From an uncultured Collinsella sp. (GTDB taxonomy: Bacteria; Actinomycetota; Coriobacteriia; Coriobacteriales; Coriobacteriaceae), in NCBI GenBank assembly GCA_902489955.1, contig CABUBY010000031.1:1-15731 (forward strand): 15,731 nucleotides of DNA, given 5' to 3'. Shown here piece by piece: positions 1-7,691 of the stretch (the stretch's first letter is position 1; each line of letters begins with the position of its first letter). The translations under genes were made by a program, and so were the position numbers. The notes under the pieces were generated by a model that did no database searches, had not been told where the DNA came from, and saw only the letters and a list, made by a program, of their open reading frames with translations.

Positions 1-519
1 TGCGCCCTCGCCGGCGCGGGTCGCTGCGGGCGGCAGGCGTTTGAACAGCGGGTCGCCCGAAAGGTCCAGGCTGATGCTCGCACGGCGCTGACGCAGCGAA
101 AGCAGCAGGTGAACATCGGGATCGGCGGCGTCGACATCGGCGCGACGGCCCGTGGTTTCGGCCAAGCGGTCGCACAATGCGTCCTTGGCGCGCAGGGCCG
201 AGAAGCGCGTGTTGCGCAGCTGCTCGGTCACGCCGCGGGCGGTGATGGCGATGGTGGCGCCGGGGCGGATGATGGTCTCCCAAGCGATGTCGTAAACGCT
301 GTCGTACAGTTCATCGGCATCCTGCGCCTCAAAGCGCCCGAGTACCACGAACACGCGGCTCGCCAGGCGTGACCACAGACAGGCGCGGTAGCCTTCTTCG
401 AGCTCGCCCTCAAATGTAGCGCGGCCCTTCAGCCGGCGAACATGCGAAAGCCCGAGGCGTTTAAGCTCGTCGGCGAGTGCGGACTCAAAGCCCTCGGGGC
501 AGCTTGCGTAAAATTCCAT
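1..519 (-). CDS. rlmL: RlmL-like 23S rRNA guanine-N2 methyltransferase, N-terminal part
   Basis: Partial gene: 173 codons are open from an ATG at 519 down to the left edge. The visible protein starts MEFYASCPEGFESALADELK, the usual opening of THUMP-containing RNA methyltransferases (cytoplasmic enzymes that N2-methylate guanine, m2G2445 in E. coli 23S rRNA, using SAM). Residues about 45-155 fit a THUMP domain. Near residues 151-162 it has LDLSGDPLFKR, matching the conserved LDLSG-x-x-L-hk-R segment just before the Rossmann methyltransferase domain, which lies outside the window. An AGAGGT ribosome site sits about 6 nt before the ATG. It could be the long RlmL/RlmK fusion or the short YpsC-like single-domain form; the window cannot decide. 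The family call is fairly secure, the exact target base is inferred. Confidence 0.8.
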   Translation of the reverse strand, partial: MEFYASCPEGFESALADELKRLGLSHVRRLKGRATFEGELEEGYRACLWSRLASRVFVVLGRFEAQDADELYDSVYDIAWETIIRPGATIAITARGVTEQLRNTRFSALRAKDALCDRLAETTGRRADVDAADPDVHLLLSLRQRRASISLDLSGDPLFKRLPPAATRAGEGA

Positions 520-534
520 GGGTGACCTCTCTGG

Positions 535-563
535 TTGCGTCGCTCCATTATATGATGGATACT
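535..563. promoter_or_regulatory. Divergent promoter region between the rRNA methyltransferase and HAD genes
   Basis: The 75-bp gap 520-594 must serve both divergent genes. On the plus strand TTGCGT (535-540), a 17-nt spacer and GATACT (558-563) give a weak sigma70-type promoter for the HAD gene. On the minus strand a perfect TATAAT lies at 552-547, with no good -35, followed by a leader of about 20 nt before the methyltransferase start. The two -10 boxes are only a few bases apart, so transcription of the two genes may interfere. Confidence 0.4.
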
Positions 564-594
564 TCGTTTACTCTCGCCCCCGAAAGGAACCCAT

Positions 595-1422
595 ATGATT
601 GATGCGTGCCCCGATTCCGCCGTGCTCTTTTTTGACGTGGACGGCACGCTGACGTCGTTCGATCCCGACAACATGACCGACAAGGACTTTTCGGCGGTTT
701 GCCCCTCGCAGGCGGTCGTCGAGGCGTTTCATCGCCTGCGCAATGCGGGTCACCAGGCATTTATCTGCACGGGTCGTCCCTTGTGGCTGATTGCCGATGG
801 TCTGCGTGCTTTGGAGCCTGCGGGTGTCGTTGCCATGGCGGGGGCGACGCTCGAGGTCGAGGGCCGCGTGGTGCATGAGGACTGCTTTGACGAGGGCGTT
901 ATCGCGGAGCTTGCACGCCGTATGGCCGCGGCAGGGATTGAGGCCTTTTTCGAGACCAACGTGGCTACTTTTGCCCTGGAACCCGCGGGTGTTGAGCAGT
1001 CGTCTCTGATCGGCACTTCTGTGGTGCACAGCACCGAGGAAATGCGCGTCGACGGCCGTCTGCGCGTGGGCAAGGTGTGCATCGTCGCGAGCTACCTGGC
1101 TCGCGTAGCCAACGATGACGGCTTTATCGATCGCGAGTTTGAGCTGTGCAACACCGGTGGTCAGAATCGCGAGCTGAGCCCCAAGGGCATTGACAAGGGC
1201 GTGGGCGTGGCGCGAGCGCTGGCGTATCTGGGCCGTGAGGGAAATGCGCGCACCTTTGGCTTTGGCGATTCGGGTAACGACCTGGGCATGCTCGCTGCGG
1301 TCGAGACGGCTGTCGCCATGGGCAACGCCATGCCCGAGGTCAAGGCGGTCGCCGGCTACGTGACCGACGATGTCGCGCACGATGGCACCGTCACCGCGAT
1401 GCAGCATTTCGGCCTCATCTAA
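595..1422 (+). CDS. Cof-type HAD-IIB family phosphatase
   Basis: A 275-residue cytoplasmic haloacid-dehalogenase-superfamily hydrolase of the Cof/HAD-IIB group, Mg2+-dependent enzymes that dephosphorylate sugar phosphates, FMN or similar metabolites. Motif I is DVDGT with nucleophile D14 and acid/base D16. Motif II is the CTGR segment with T59. Motif III lysine is in SPKGIDKG (K197 or K201). Motif IV is GFGDSGND with D225 and D229. The large insert between motifs II and III (about residues 80-190) fits the C2-type cap that sets substrate range. Length is normal. An AAAGGA ribosome site lies upstream of the ATG. It is divergent from the rRNA methyltransferase and stands alone. The substrate cannot be read from sequence. 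Confidence 0.88.
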   Translation: MIDACPDSAVLFFDVDGTLTSFDPDNMTDKDFSAVCPSQAVVEAFHRLRNAGHQAFICTGRPLWLIADGLRALEPAGVVAMAGATLEVEGRVVHEDCFDEGVIAELARRMAAAGIEAFFETNVATFALEPAGVEQSSLIGTSVVHSTEEMRVDGRLRVGKVCIVASYLARVANDDGFIDREFELCNTGGQNRELSPKGIDKGVGVARALAYLGREGNARTFGFGDSGNDLGMLAAVETAVAMGNAMPEVKAVAGYVTDDVAHDGTVTAMQHFGLI

Positions 1423-1615
1423 TGAATCCCGCGTTCTGACGTTTGCTCAAACTGCGACTCTTTGCTTTTGCATGCTCAATCGATTTATCAATCCAAACAC
1501 TGAGGTGTTTATACCGTTCGCCGAGAAGATAAAAAACCGCAGCTCACGCCTTGATAAACGTAGGTAAAGTGTTTAGCAGTTTAACGCTCATGTGCAAGCG
1601 AAAGGAATCAGGCAG

Positions 1616-2320
1616 ATGGCAATCAAGGTGTTCGCTGACGGTGCAAACCTCGAGGGCATGCTCGACATGTACGAGAACGGCAACGTTCAGGGTTTCACGA
1701 CCAACCCGTCCCTTATGAAGAAGGGCGGCGTGACGGATTACCGCGCGTTTGCCAAGGAGGTCCTGGCCCACATCACCGATGTGTCCGTCTCGTTTGAGGT
1801 CTTTGCCGACGACGTCGAGACCATGGAGGTCGAGGCCCGCGAGATCGCTACCTGGGCCGAGAACGTCTACGTCAAGATTCCGTGCGTGACCACCAAGGGC
1901 GAGTCCACCGCCGAGCTGGTGCGCAAGCTTTCGGCCGACGGCATCAAGGTCAACGTCACCACCATCTTTACGCCTAAGCAGGTTGACGAGATGGTCGAGG
2001 CCGTTGACACCGAGACGCCGTCCATCATCTCGCTCTTTGCCGGCCGTATCGCCGATACCGGCGTCGACCCCATTCCGTTTATGACGGAGTCGGTCAAGAA
2101 GGCCGCCGCCAAGCCCAACTGTGAGGTCCTGTGGGCGTCCACGCGCGAGCTCATTAACATTTACCAGGCAGAAGCCTGCGGTTGCCAGATCATCACGGTG
2201 CCCAACAGCATCCTGGCCAAGCGCAAGAACATCGGCCGCGACCCGTACGAGGTCTCGCTCGACACCGTCCGCGGCTTTGCCAAGGATATCGCGGCGCTCG
2301 GTTTCCATATCCTGCCGTAA
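1616..2320 (+). CDS. tal: Transaldolase (small FSA/TalC-like type)
   Basis: A 234-residue cytoplasmic class I aldolase of the short transaldolase / fructose-6-phosphate aldolase group, acting in the non-oxidative pentose phosphate pathway. It forms a Schiff base with the ketose donor. Visible signatures are FADGAN near the start, the TTNPS loop (residues 28-32), and VYVKIP whose lysine K87 aligns with the Schiff-base lysine (K85) of E. coli FsaA. The start chosen is the ATG at 1616 (MAIKVFADGA), eight codons inside the longest frame: AAAGGA sits about 10 nt upstream and the protein then begins at the first barrel strand. The gene is monocistronic and ends in a strong terminator at 2558-2606. 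Its last 26 bp are duplicated downstream. Whether it is a transaldolase or an FSA-type aldolase is not certain. Confidence 0.88.
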   Translation: MAIKVFADGANLEGMLDMYENGNVQGFTTNPSLMKKGGVTDYRAFAKEVLAHITDVSVSFEVFADDVETMEVEAREIATWAENVYVKIPCVTTKGESTAELVRKLSADGIKVNVTTIFTPKQVDEMVEAVDTETPSIISLFAGRIADTGVDPIPFMTESVKKAAAKPNCEVLWASTRELINIYQAEACGCQIITVPNSILAKRKNIGRDPYEVSLDTVRGFAKDIAALGFHILP

Positions 2321-2474
2321 CGCGAACACTGGCTACGCCGCGGGCTGCTCGCCCCGGCCTTTCCTTTCCCTATCGCTCACGCGCTTCGCGAGGGTCGCGC
2401 TAGGCAAAGGAAAGGCCGGGGCTGCCGACACGAGCTTGCCAGTAGGTTGGCGATAGGCTTCCATATCCTGCCGT
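2293..2474 (+). repeat. Duplicated 3' end of the transaldolase gene flanking a palindrome
   Basis: The last coding bases of the transaldolase (2293-2318) recur at 2449-2474, 156 bp away. 23 of 26 positions match and the final 16, TTCCATATCCTGCCGT, are identical. The downstream copy would read (A)IGFHILP, as at the true C terminus, but has no stop after it. The copies bracket the long palindrome at 2351-2422. This looks like a recombination or insertion scar that left an intact gene upstream. Confidence 0.75.
2351..2422. repeat. Extended 72-bp palindrome after the transaldolase gene
   Basis: A perfect 17-bp stem (GCCCCGGCCTTTCCTTT at 2351-2367 with its complement at 2406-2422) encloses a centre that is itself near-palindromic (CCTATCGC facing GCGCTAGG, with GCGCTTCGC at the tip). 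No T-run follows either arm, so it is not a standard terminator. It resembles a REP/BIME-type or miniature-element hairpin. It contains no gene. Confidence 0.7.
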
Positions 2475-2557
2475 GGGCAAAGGTACCCCTGCCTGCGCCG
2501 TGCAAAATTGAGAGTATTCAGCGAGGTAAAGGCTTTTACCAGCTAGTTGAAGCACGG

Positions 2558-2606
2558 AACAGCCCCCGTTTTGGCTCTGACGACGCTAAAACGGGGGCTG
2601 TTTTTT
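2558..2606 (+). terminator. Rho-independent terminator of the transaldolase gene
   Basis: A perfect 15-bp stem (2558-2572 with 2588-2602, GC core AGCCCCCG) with a 15-nt loop, followed by T6 and, a little later, a T5 tract on the plus strand. On the minus strand there is no T-run after the stem, but Tex transcripts arriving from the other side may also fold it. Confidence 0.88.
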
Positions 2607-2701
2607 GCTTTTTCGTCTCTGAGGGGCATCCGGAACGGTGGAATTTGCAGAATACTCGCGATTTTGCACGTCGCTACAGGGGGTACCTTTGCTTTGGCGG
2701 T

Positions 2702-4849
2702 TTACTTGCCCTGTACCATGGTGAGCGAGATCTTCTTGCGGTCGCGATCGACCTTCTCGACCCACACCTTGACCGTGTCACCGACGCGCACCACGTCGCT
2801 GGGGTGCTTGACGAAGCGGTTGGCCAGTTTGGAGATGTGCACGAGGCCGTCCTGGTGCACGCCCACGTCGACGAAGGCGCCAAAGTCGACGACGTTGCGC
2901 ACTGTGCCCTTGAGCTCCATGCCGGGCTCCAGGTCGTCGATGGAAAGTGCCGAGCGGCTAAAGACCACCTCGGGCGCGTCGTCGCGCGGGTCGCGACCGG
3001 GCTTCTTGAGCTCGTTGACGATGTCGATGAGCGTCAGGGTGCCGCAGTCCAGGTCGCTTGCCAGCGCCGAGATGCTGCCCAGACGGCGCTCGATATCGGG
3101 CACGCCGCCACGGCTGAGTTCACTGGCCGCCACACCGGCGCGCTCCAGGACGGCCGTCGCCACCTCGTAGCTTTCGGGGTGGACGCTTGTCGCGTCAAGC
3201 GGGTTCTTGCCGCCACTGATGCGCAAAAAGCCCGCGGCGTTGAGATATGCCTTGGGTCCCAGCTTGGGGACCTTCTTGAGCTGGCGACGATCGGTAAAGG
3301 CGCCGTTTTCCTCGCGGTAGGCCACGATGTTTTTGGCCACGCTTGGCGTGATGCCCGATACGTATCCCAGCAGGCTCGCGCTCGCGGTGTTTACGTCGAC
3401 GCCTACGCGGTTGACGACGTCCTCCACCACGTGGCCCAGAGTGCGCGAAAGCTCGGCCTGGTCAAGGTCGTGCTGGTACTGGCCCACGCCGATAGACTGG
3501 GGCGGAATCTTGACGAGCTCTGCCAGCGGGTCTTGCAGGCGGCGGCCCAGGCTCATGGCGCCACGCACGGTGACGTCCAGGTCGGGATATTCCTGGCTGG
3601 CGAGCTCGGAGGCGGAGTACACCGATGCGCCGGCCTCATTGACGATGGTGTAGCGAAGGCTGGGCGCCTGCTCGGCAATGAACTCCGAGACGACTTCCTC
3701 GGTCTCGCGGCTGGCGGTGCCGTTGCCGATGACGATGGTGTTGACGCCATCCTTCTTGACGAGGCGGGCGAGCTCGCGCTTGGTGCCGGCGACGTCGTGG
3801 CGCGGCTTGGTGGGGTAGACCACGCCGTGGTCGAGTAGCTTGCCGGTCTCGTCCATGACGGCGACCTTGCAGCCGGTGCGGTAGCCCGGGTCGAGCGCGA
3901 GCACGCGTGCGCCGCGCACGGGACGTGCCGAGAGCAGGCCCTCGAGATTCTTGGCAAAGACGTTGATGGCCTCGGTCTGCGCGCGAACGGTGAGCTTGGC
4001 GCGGGCTTCGCGCTCCAGCGAGGGGGCCATGAGGCGCTTGTAACCGTCAGCGATGGCGGCGTCAAAGACGGGAGCGAAGACGCCCTGACGGCGGGGCCAA
4101 CGGCTGCCGAGGCGTGCCGTGGCGGCAGCACCGTCGACGTTCACGCGCACGCGGAGCTTGCCCTCGCGCTCACCGCGGTCGATAGCCAGCACGCGGTGGT
4201 TGGGTATACGGCGCAGCGGCTCATCATAGCTGTAGTACGGCTCGTAGGGGGTCTTCTCGGTGGGGTCGGTGGCCTCGACGACGATATCGGCGGTGTTTTG
4301 CGTAAAAGCGCGCAGGTCGGCGACGTTCTCGGGGTCCTCGGCCACCGTCTCGGCCACGATGTCCGCCGCGCCGGCGAGCGCCTTCTCGGGCGTGTCGAAG
4401 CCGGCTTCCTCGTTGACGTAGGCCGCGGCGGCATCGAGTGCGCTGCCCTTGGCCGAGGCCTGCATGATGATCATGTTGGCAAGCGGCTCCAGGCCTGCCT
4501 CGCGGGCCTTCTGCGCGCGGGTCATGCGCTTTTTGCGGTAGGGCTTGTAGAGGTCCTCGACACGCTGGAGCTGCGTGGCCTCGCGAATCTGCTGCTCGAG
4601 CTCGGGCGTGAGCTTGCCCTGGGCGTCGATGAGCAGAATGACGTCCTCTTTGCGCTGTTCAAGATTGCGCAGGTAGGACAGGCGCTCGTCGAGTGCGCGC
4701 AGGGCGACGTCGTCCATGCCGCCCGTTGCTTCTTTGCGGTAGCGCGAGATAAAGGGGATGGTGTTGCCCTCGTCGATGAGCTTGACGGCTGCCTCGATGT
4801 TGGCGGCCTTAAGGTTGAGCTCGTGGGCGAGCTGGGCGATAAGATCCAT
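2702..4849 (-). CDS. tex: Tex family RNA-binding transcription accessory protein
   Basis: A 715-residue Tex/YhgF homologue, a conserved cytoplasmic nucleic-acid-binding protein linked to transcription and RNA turnover. Domains in order: N-terminal helical/HTH region (about 1-195, with IPFISRYRKEATGG at 31-44 typical of the family), YqgF/RNase H-like domain (about 315-440, with LALDPGYRTG), helix-hairpin-helix DNA-binding region (about 490-545, SVAKNIVAYR...GAFTDRRQL), and C-terminal S1 domain (about 643-711, GTVRNVVDFGAFVDVG...GLVHIS). The frame is open 29 codons further upstream, but the ATG at 4849 is chosen because AGGAG lies 5 nt before it and MDLIAQLA is the usual N terminus. Length is normal. 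It is single, with palindromic gaps on both sides. Confidence 0.95.
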   Translation of the reverse strand: MDLIAQLAHELNLKAANIEAAVKLIDEGNTIPFISRYRKEATGGMDDVALRALDERLSYLRNLEQRKEDVILLIDAQGKLTPELEQQIREATQLQRVEDLYKPYRKKRMTRAQKAREAGLEPLANMIIMQASAKGSALDAAAAYVNEEAGFDTPEKALAGAADIVAETVAEDPENVADLRAFTQNTADIVVEATDPTEKTPYEPYYSYDEPLRRIPNHRVLAIDRGEREGKLRVRVNVDGAAATARLGSRWPRRQGVFAPVFDAAIADGYKRLMAPSLEREARAKLTVRAQTEAINVFAKNLEGLLSARPVRGARVLALDPGYRTGCKVAVMDETGKLLDHGVVYPTKPRHDVAGTKRELARLVKKDGVNTIVIGNGTASRETEEVVSEFIAEQAPSLRYTIVNEAGASVYSASELASQEYPDLDVTVRGAMSLGRRLQDPLAELVKIPPQSIGVGQYQHDLDQAELSRTLGHVVEDVVNRVGVDVNTASASLLGYVSGITPSVAKNIVAYREENGAFTDRRQLKKVPKLGPKAYLNAAGFLRISGGKNPLDATSVHPESYEVATAVLERAGVAASELSRGGVPDIERRLGSISALASDLDCGTLTLIDIVNELKKPGRDPRDDAPEVVFSRSALSIDDLEPGMELKGTVRNVVDFGAFVDVGVHQDGLVHISKLANRFVKHPSDVVRVGDTVKVWVEKVDRDRKKISLTMVQGK

Positions 4850-4929
4850 GGGACTCCTTGCGTTTAAGGTGCGTTTGCAGCACAGGGCTACCAAGGATAC
4901 CACCCGTTTCAAAAGACTGTTTTGGGCCC

Positions 4930-5093
4930 TCGCCACGAAAACGACCTATCTACTACGTTTGAACCGTATGGGTCGACCATCCCCCGGTTTTCAGAAAATA
5001 CGCAAGCCGTCTACCTGCGCTTTTGATTTTAGGAAATATGGCATGGTTGAGGGTGATTGGCTAAACGTAGTAGATAGGCCCATTTCGTGGCGA
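4930..5093. repeat. 164-bp MITE-like element with 31-bp inverted ends
   Basis: The left end (4930-4960) and right end (5063-5093) are inverted copies matching at 28 of 31 positions; the inner 16 bases, AAACGTAGTAGATAGG on the right arm, are perfect. The 102-bp interior has no gene but holds smaller dyads: the 8-bp palindrome GGTCGACC at 4971-4978, AACCG facing CGGTT at 4962-4989, and an A-rich hairpin near 5000-5030. No target-site duplication is evident at the edges. It lies upstream of tex and downstream of the catabolic gene set, and could fold as one long RNA hairpin in either orientation. Confidence 0.75.
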
Positions 5094-5152
5094 ACGAATC
5101 AGGCTGAGGTGCAAAATGGCCCCCGTCTCAGAAAAATCGTCGGCAAGGTAGC

Positions 5153-5187
5153 AAAATGCCCCGCGGGCAGGAGGCTGCTCGCGGGGC
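5153..5187 (-). terminator. Terminator of the SDR-MFS-Gfo/Idh gene set
   Basis: A GC-rich stem (GCCCCGCGGGCAG at 5158-5170 facing CTGCTCGCGGGGC at 5175-5187, one mismatch) with a 4-nt loop. Read on the minus strand it is followed by ATTTTGC. It lies about 70 bp past the end of the oxidoreductase gene. Confidence 0.75.
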
Positions 5188-5258
5188 AAAGAAGAGGGGC
5201 TTATTGGTGGCGGACCGAGGGGTTCGGCATGGGGTTTGCCGCGGCCGCTCTTAAGGCA

Positions 5259-6299
5259 TTACAGCTCGACGAGCTGGCCGGTCTCGGCGGCCTCCTTGAT
5301 GGCGTTGAGAAGCGTGAGCGTCTTGACGTTGTCGGCGGGGGTTACGACGGGCTCGACCTCGCGGCGGACAACCTTCACAAAGTGCTTGAGCTGCATCTTG
5401 TGTGGCAGTGCCGGGTCGACAGCCGGAATCTCCATCTGCAGCGGCTTGTGCCAGTTGGAGGCGCCGTCGTAGGAGAACTGGTGCAGGCGGGGCAGCGACA
5501 GGGCGCCCTTGGTGCCGCCGATAAAGTAGGCGTCGGCGTCGAAGGGGCGGTACTGCGGATCCTCGCGAGCGGTTGCCTCCCAGTTCCAGGGGCTGGCGGT
5601 GGCGTCGGAGATGGTCATGCTTGCGAGCGCGCCATCGGCAAAACGGACGTTGACCACGGCGGAGTCCTCGGTCTCAAAACCGCGGGCGGCGCTGGACTGC
5701 ATACCCTGGACGGCAACGGGCTCGCCCAGCAGATAGCGGAGCAGGTCGACGTCGTGAACCAGGTTGACCAGGATCGGGCCGGCACCCTTCTTGCGGCGCC
5801 ACTCGACATCGAAATACTCGTCATTCTTATAGATCATGTAGTGGAAGCTCGACACGGTGAGCTTGCCCAGCTCGCCGGACTCGATGATCTCCTTGGCCTT
5901 GTTGACGAAGGGGTTGTGGCGACGGTGCTGGCCCACGAGCACGGGCACGCCGGCGGTCTCGGCCTCGGCGGCGAAAGCCTGGGCATCCTCAAGATCGCTG
6001 GAGATCGGCTTTTCGACCAGCGGCACGATGTTGCGCTTCACAGCCTCGCGAGCAACGCCCAAGTGCAGGTCGTTGGGGGTGGCGATAATGACGGCCTCGG
6101 GCTTGACCTCGTCCATCATCTGAGCGGGATCGGTGTAAAACGGCACGCCGGCGGCCTCGGCCGTGGCGCGGGCGCCCTCAAAGGCGTCGGCGATGGCGAC
6201 GAGCTCGGCCTCGGGCTCCTCGGTGACAAAGCGGATGTGGTTGCGGCCCATGGCGCCGGCGCCGATAACGGCAATGCGGACGGGGTTGAGCTCAGACAT
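5259..6299 (-). CDS. Gfo/Idh/MocA family NAD(P)-dependent oxidoreductase
   Basis: A 346-residue cytoplasmic dehydrogenase of the Gfo/Idh/MocA family, which oxidises or reduces sugars, inositols and related polyols. An N-terminal Rossmann fold shows VIGAGAMGRNH (glycines at 13, 15, 18) and IADAF (acidic D38, suggesting NAD preference). EKP at 96-98 carries the conserved active-site lysine K97. The C-terminal alpha/beta domain has VNLVHDVDLLRYL (H182, D185), the substrate-binding/catalytic motif, and a QHRRHNP segment at 124-130. Length is normal. AGGAG precedes the ATG by about 7 nt. It is the last of three co-directional genes after an SDR and an MFS transporter, which suggests a second oxidation step on an imported substrate. 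Substrate unknown. Confidence 0.88.
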   Translation of the reverse strand: MSELNPVRIAVIGAGAMGRNHIRFVTEEPEAELVAIADAFEGARATAEAAGVPFYTDPAQMMDEVKPEAVIIATPNDLHLGVAREAVKRNIVPLVEKPISSDLEDAQAFAAEAETAGVPVLVGQHRRHNPFVNKAKEIIESGELGKLTVSSFHYMIYKNDEYFDVEWRRKKGAGPILVNLVHDVDLLRYLLGEPVAVQGMQSSAARGFETEDSAVVNVRFADGALASMTISDATASPWNWEATAREDPQYRPFDADAYFIGGTKGALSLPRLHQFSYDGASNWHKPLQMEIPAVDPALPHKMQLKHFVKVVRREVEPVVTPADNVKTLTLLNAIKEAAETGQLVEL

Positions 6300-6329
6300 T
6301 TCGACTCCTTAATACTGGTGACCGGTGGA

Positions 6330-6360
6330 ATGCGACAAAGGGGCCGTCCCTTTGTCGCAT
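6330..6360. repeat. REP-like palindrome between the MFS and oxidoreductase genes
   Basis: A perfect 13-bp inverted repeat, ATGCGACAAAGGG (6330-6342) with its complement at 6348-6360 and a 5-nt centre. It fills most of the 69-bp intercistronic gap. No T-run follows on the minus strand. The AAAGGGxxxxxCCCTTT core resembles palindromes that I recall being scattered through gut actinobacterial and clostridial genomes. In the transcript it would form an intercistronic hairpin that could affect mRNA stability or relative expression. Confidence 0.75.
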
Positions 6361-6368
6361 CGGTAAAA

Positions 6369-7625
6369 CTAGGCGGACTTCTTCTTGCTGTCGGAGACCA
6401 TCATGTAGACGGTGAGCACGACGGCGATGGCGGCGATCACAATGGCGCCGTAGAAGGACTGCTGGTAGGCGGCGCTGCCGGCCTCGGCGTGATACAGCAC
6501 GGCGGTGATGGGCTGGCTGATCCAGGTGGAAGCGGCATAGCCCAAAAACATGATGCCGTAGTTGACACCGATGTTGCTGGTGCCAAAGGCGCCGCCGGTG
6601 AGCGGCGGGTAGATGACGAGCAGGGCGCCAAAGCTAAAGCCGAGCAGGGCGAGCGCAACAAAGAACATGGCCTGCGTAAAGCTCATCGACATGATGACGA
6701 GTGCGACGATGGTGACGACAAGGCTGATGAGCAGCGACTTATAGGCGCCGAGCTTGTCGATGATCTGGCCAAAGGACAGACGGCCAACCAGGTTGGCGCA
6801 GGTGTTGACGGAGACCACCACACCGCCGAGGGCGACGGCCGCGGCGCTCGTGGGGTCGGCGAAGAGCTGAACGGCGGCGATGGAGGCAACCTTGCCCACG
6901 AGCAGGGTGCCCGCGGTGGCGGCAAAGGCGAAGGTGACGATGAGGACCCAGAAGCGCGGGGTCTTGACCATCTCGCCCGGGGTGAGGTCGCCGAAGGTGC
7001 CGGCATGTGCGCCACCCTTGGGGGCCTCGAAGCCCTCGGGCAGCCAGCCGGCCTCGGGGGCCTTCAGGAATAGGGCGGAGGCGGCGATCATCACAAAGAA
7101 GATGACGCCGAGCGCCTTAAGGGCGCCAAAGATGCCCAGGCTCGGGATGAGCAGCGAGGCGAGCACCGGGGACAGCACGGCGGGACCGGCGGTCGAAGCG
7201 GCCAGGGTGATGCCGGAGGCGAGACCCTTCTTGTCGATGAACCACTTTTGACCGGTGGTGAGCGCGGGGTTGTAGCCCAGGCCGTTGCCGATGGCGGCGA
7301 CGAGCGAGAACCACAGGTAGAACTGCCACGGCTCGGTGACGGTGCCGGACATGAACCAGCCCATGCCGTAGCACACGGCGGCGGCGATAACGACGTTGCG
7401 CGGGCCGATCTTATCGGAGATGCGGCCGGCGAAGATGCCCGTCACGGCCATGATGGTCTGGAAGACGGGAAAAGCCCAGGTAAGGGCGCTCGACCACTCG
7501 GGGTAGACGGCGAGCAGATTCTTGCTCACGACGGAATACAGCGCGATGGAGCTGATAAAGAACATGGTGACGCACGCGGCGGAAAGCACGACGGCGCGAC
7601 CCTTGTTGGAGTTGCTGGAAGCCAT
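6369..7625 (-). CDS. MFS transporter, OFA (oxalate/formate antiporter)-like
   Basis: A 418-residue integral membrane protein with about 12 hydrophobic segments, starting at about residues 11-33. The loop 2-3 signature GRISDKIGPR (67-76) marks the major facilitator superfamily. Features of the OFA subfamily are GNGLGYNPALTTGQKWF followed by DKKGLASGI (113-139), and PPLTGGAFG...NIGVNYGIMFLGYA (340-364). OFA members exchange or import small carboxylates such as oxalate, formate or lactate, though many are uncharacterised. The tail ends in a basic DSKKKSA cytoplasmic stretch. An AAAGAG ribosome site lies upstream of the ATG. It sits between an SDR and a Gfo/Idh dehydrogenase, 66 and 69 bp from each, so it most likely brings in the substrate of these enzymes, perhaps an organic acid. 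Confidence 0.85.
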   Translation of the reverse strand: MASSNSNKGRAVVLSAACVTMFFISSIALYSVVSKNLLAVYPEWSSALTWAFPVFQTIMAVTGIFAGRISDKIGPRNVVIAAAVCYGMGWFMSGTVTEPWQFYLWFSLVAAIGNGLGYNPALTTGQKWFIDKKGLASGITLAASTAGPAVLSPVLASLLIPSLGIFGALKALGVIFFVMIAASALFLKAPEAGWLPEGFEAPKGGAHAGTFGDLTPGEMVKTPRFWVLIVTFAFAATAGTLLVGKVASIAAVQLFADPTSAAAVALGGVVVSVNTCANLVGRLSFGQIIDKLGAYKSLLISLVVTIVALVIMSMSFTQAMFFVALALLGFSFGALLVIYPPLTGGAFGTSNIGVNYGIMFLGYAASTWISQPITAVLYHAEAGSAAYQQSFYGAIVIAAIAVVLTVYMMVSDSKKKSA

Positions 7626-7648
7626 TTGACTCTTTCTAATCGATACGG

Positions 7649-7679
7649 GGGAGGAGCGGGCGTGTCCGCGGGGCCTCCC
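7649..7679. other. Intercistronic GC-rich hairpin between SDR and MFS genes
   Basis: GGGAGG (7649-7654) faces CCTCCC (7674-7679) and inside them GCGG (7656-7659) faces CCGC (7666-7669). No T-run follows on the minus strand. It may be an RNA stability or partial attenuation structure within the operon rather than a terminator. The sequence supports the fold only modestly. Confidence 0.35.
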
Positions 7680-7691
7680 TGTCAGGTTGGT

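Noticed and set aside
1495..1510. AAACAC-TGAG-GTGTTT hairpin after the HAD gene as a terminator
   Set aside because: The stem is only 6 bp and AT-rich with no proper T-run; too weak to call.
2447..3838. Long plus-strand open frame (463 codons) opposite tex
   Set aside because: It is the antisense shadow of tex, whose domains and codon pattern are clear. Its first residues repeat the transaldolase C terminus only because of the duplicated gene end.
4758..7073. 771-codon plus-strand open frame across the tex 5' end and the oxidoreductase and MFS genes
   Set aside because: Antisense to three well-supported features, rich in Gly, Val, Asp and His as expected for a shadow of GC-rich genes, and it crosses a terminator and an inverted-repeat element.
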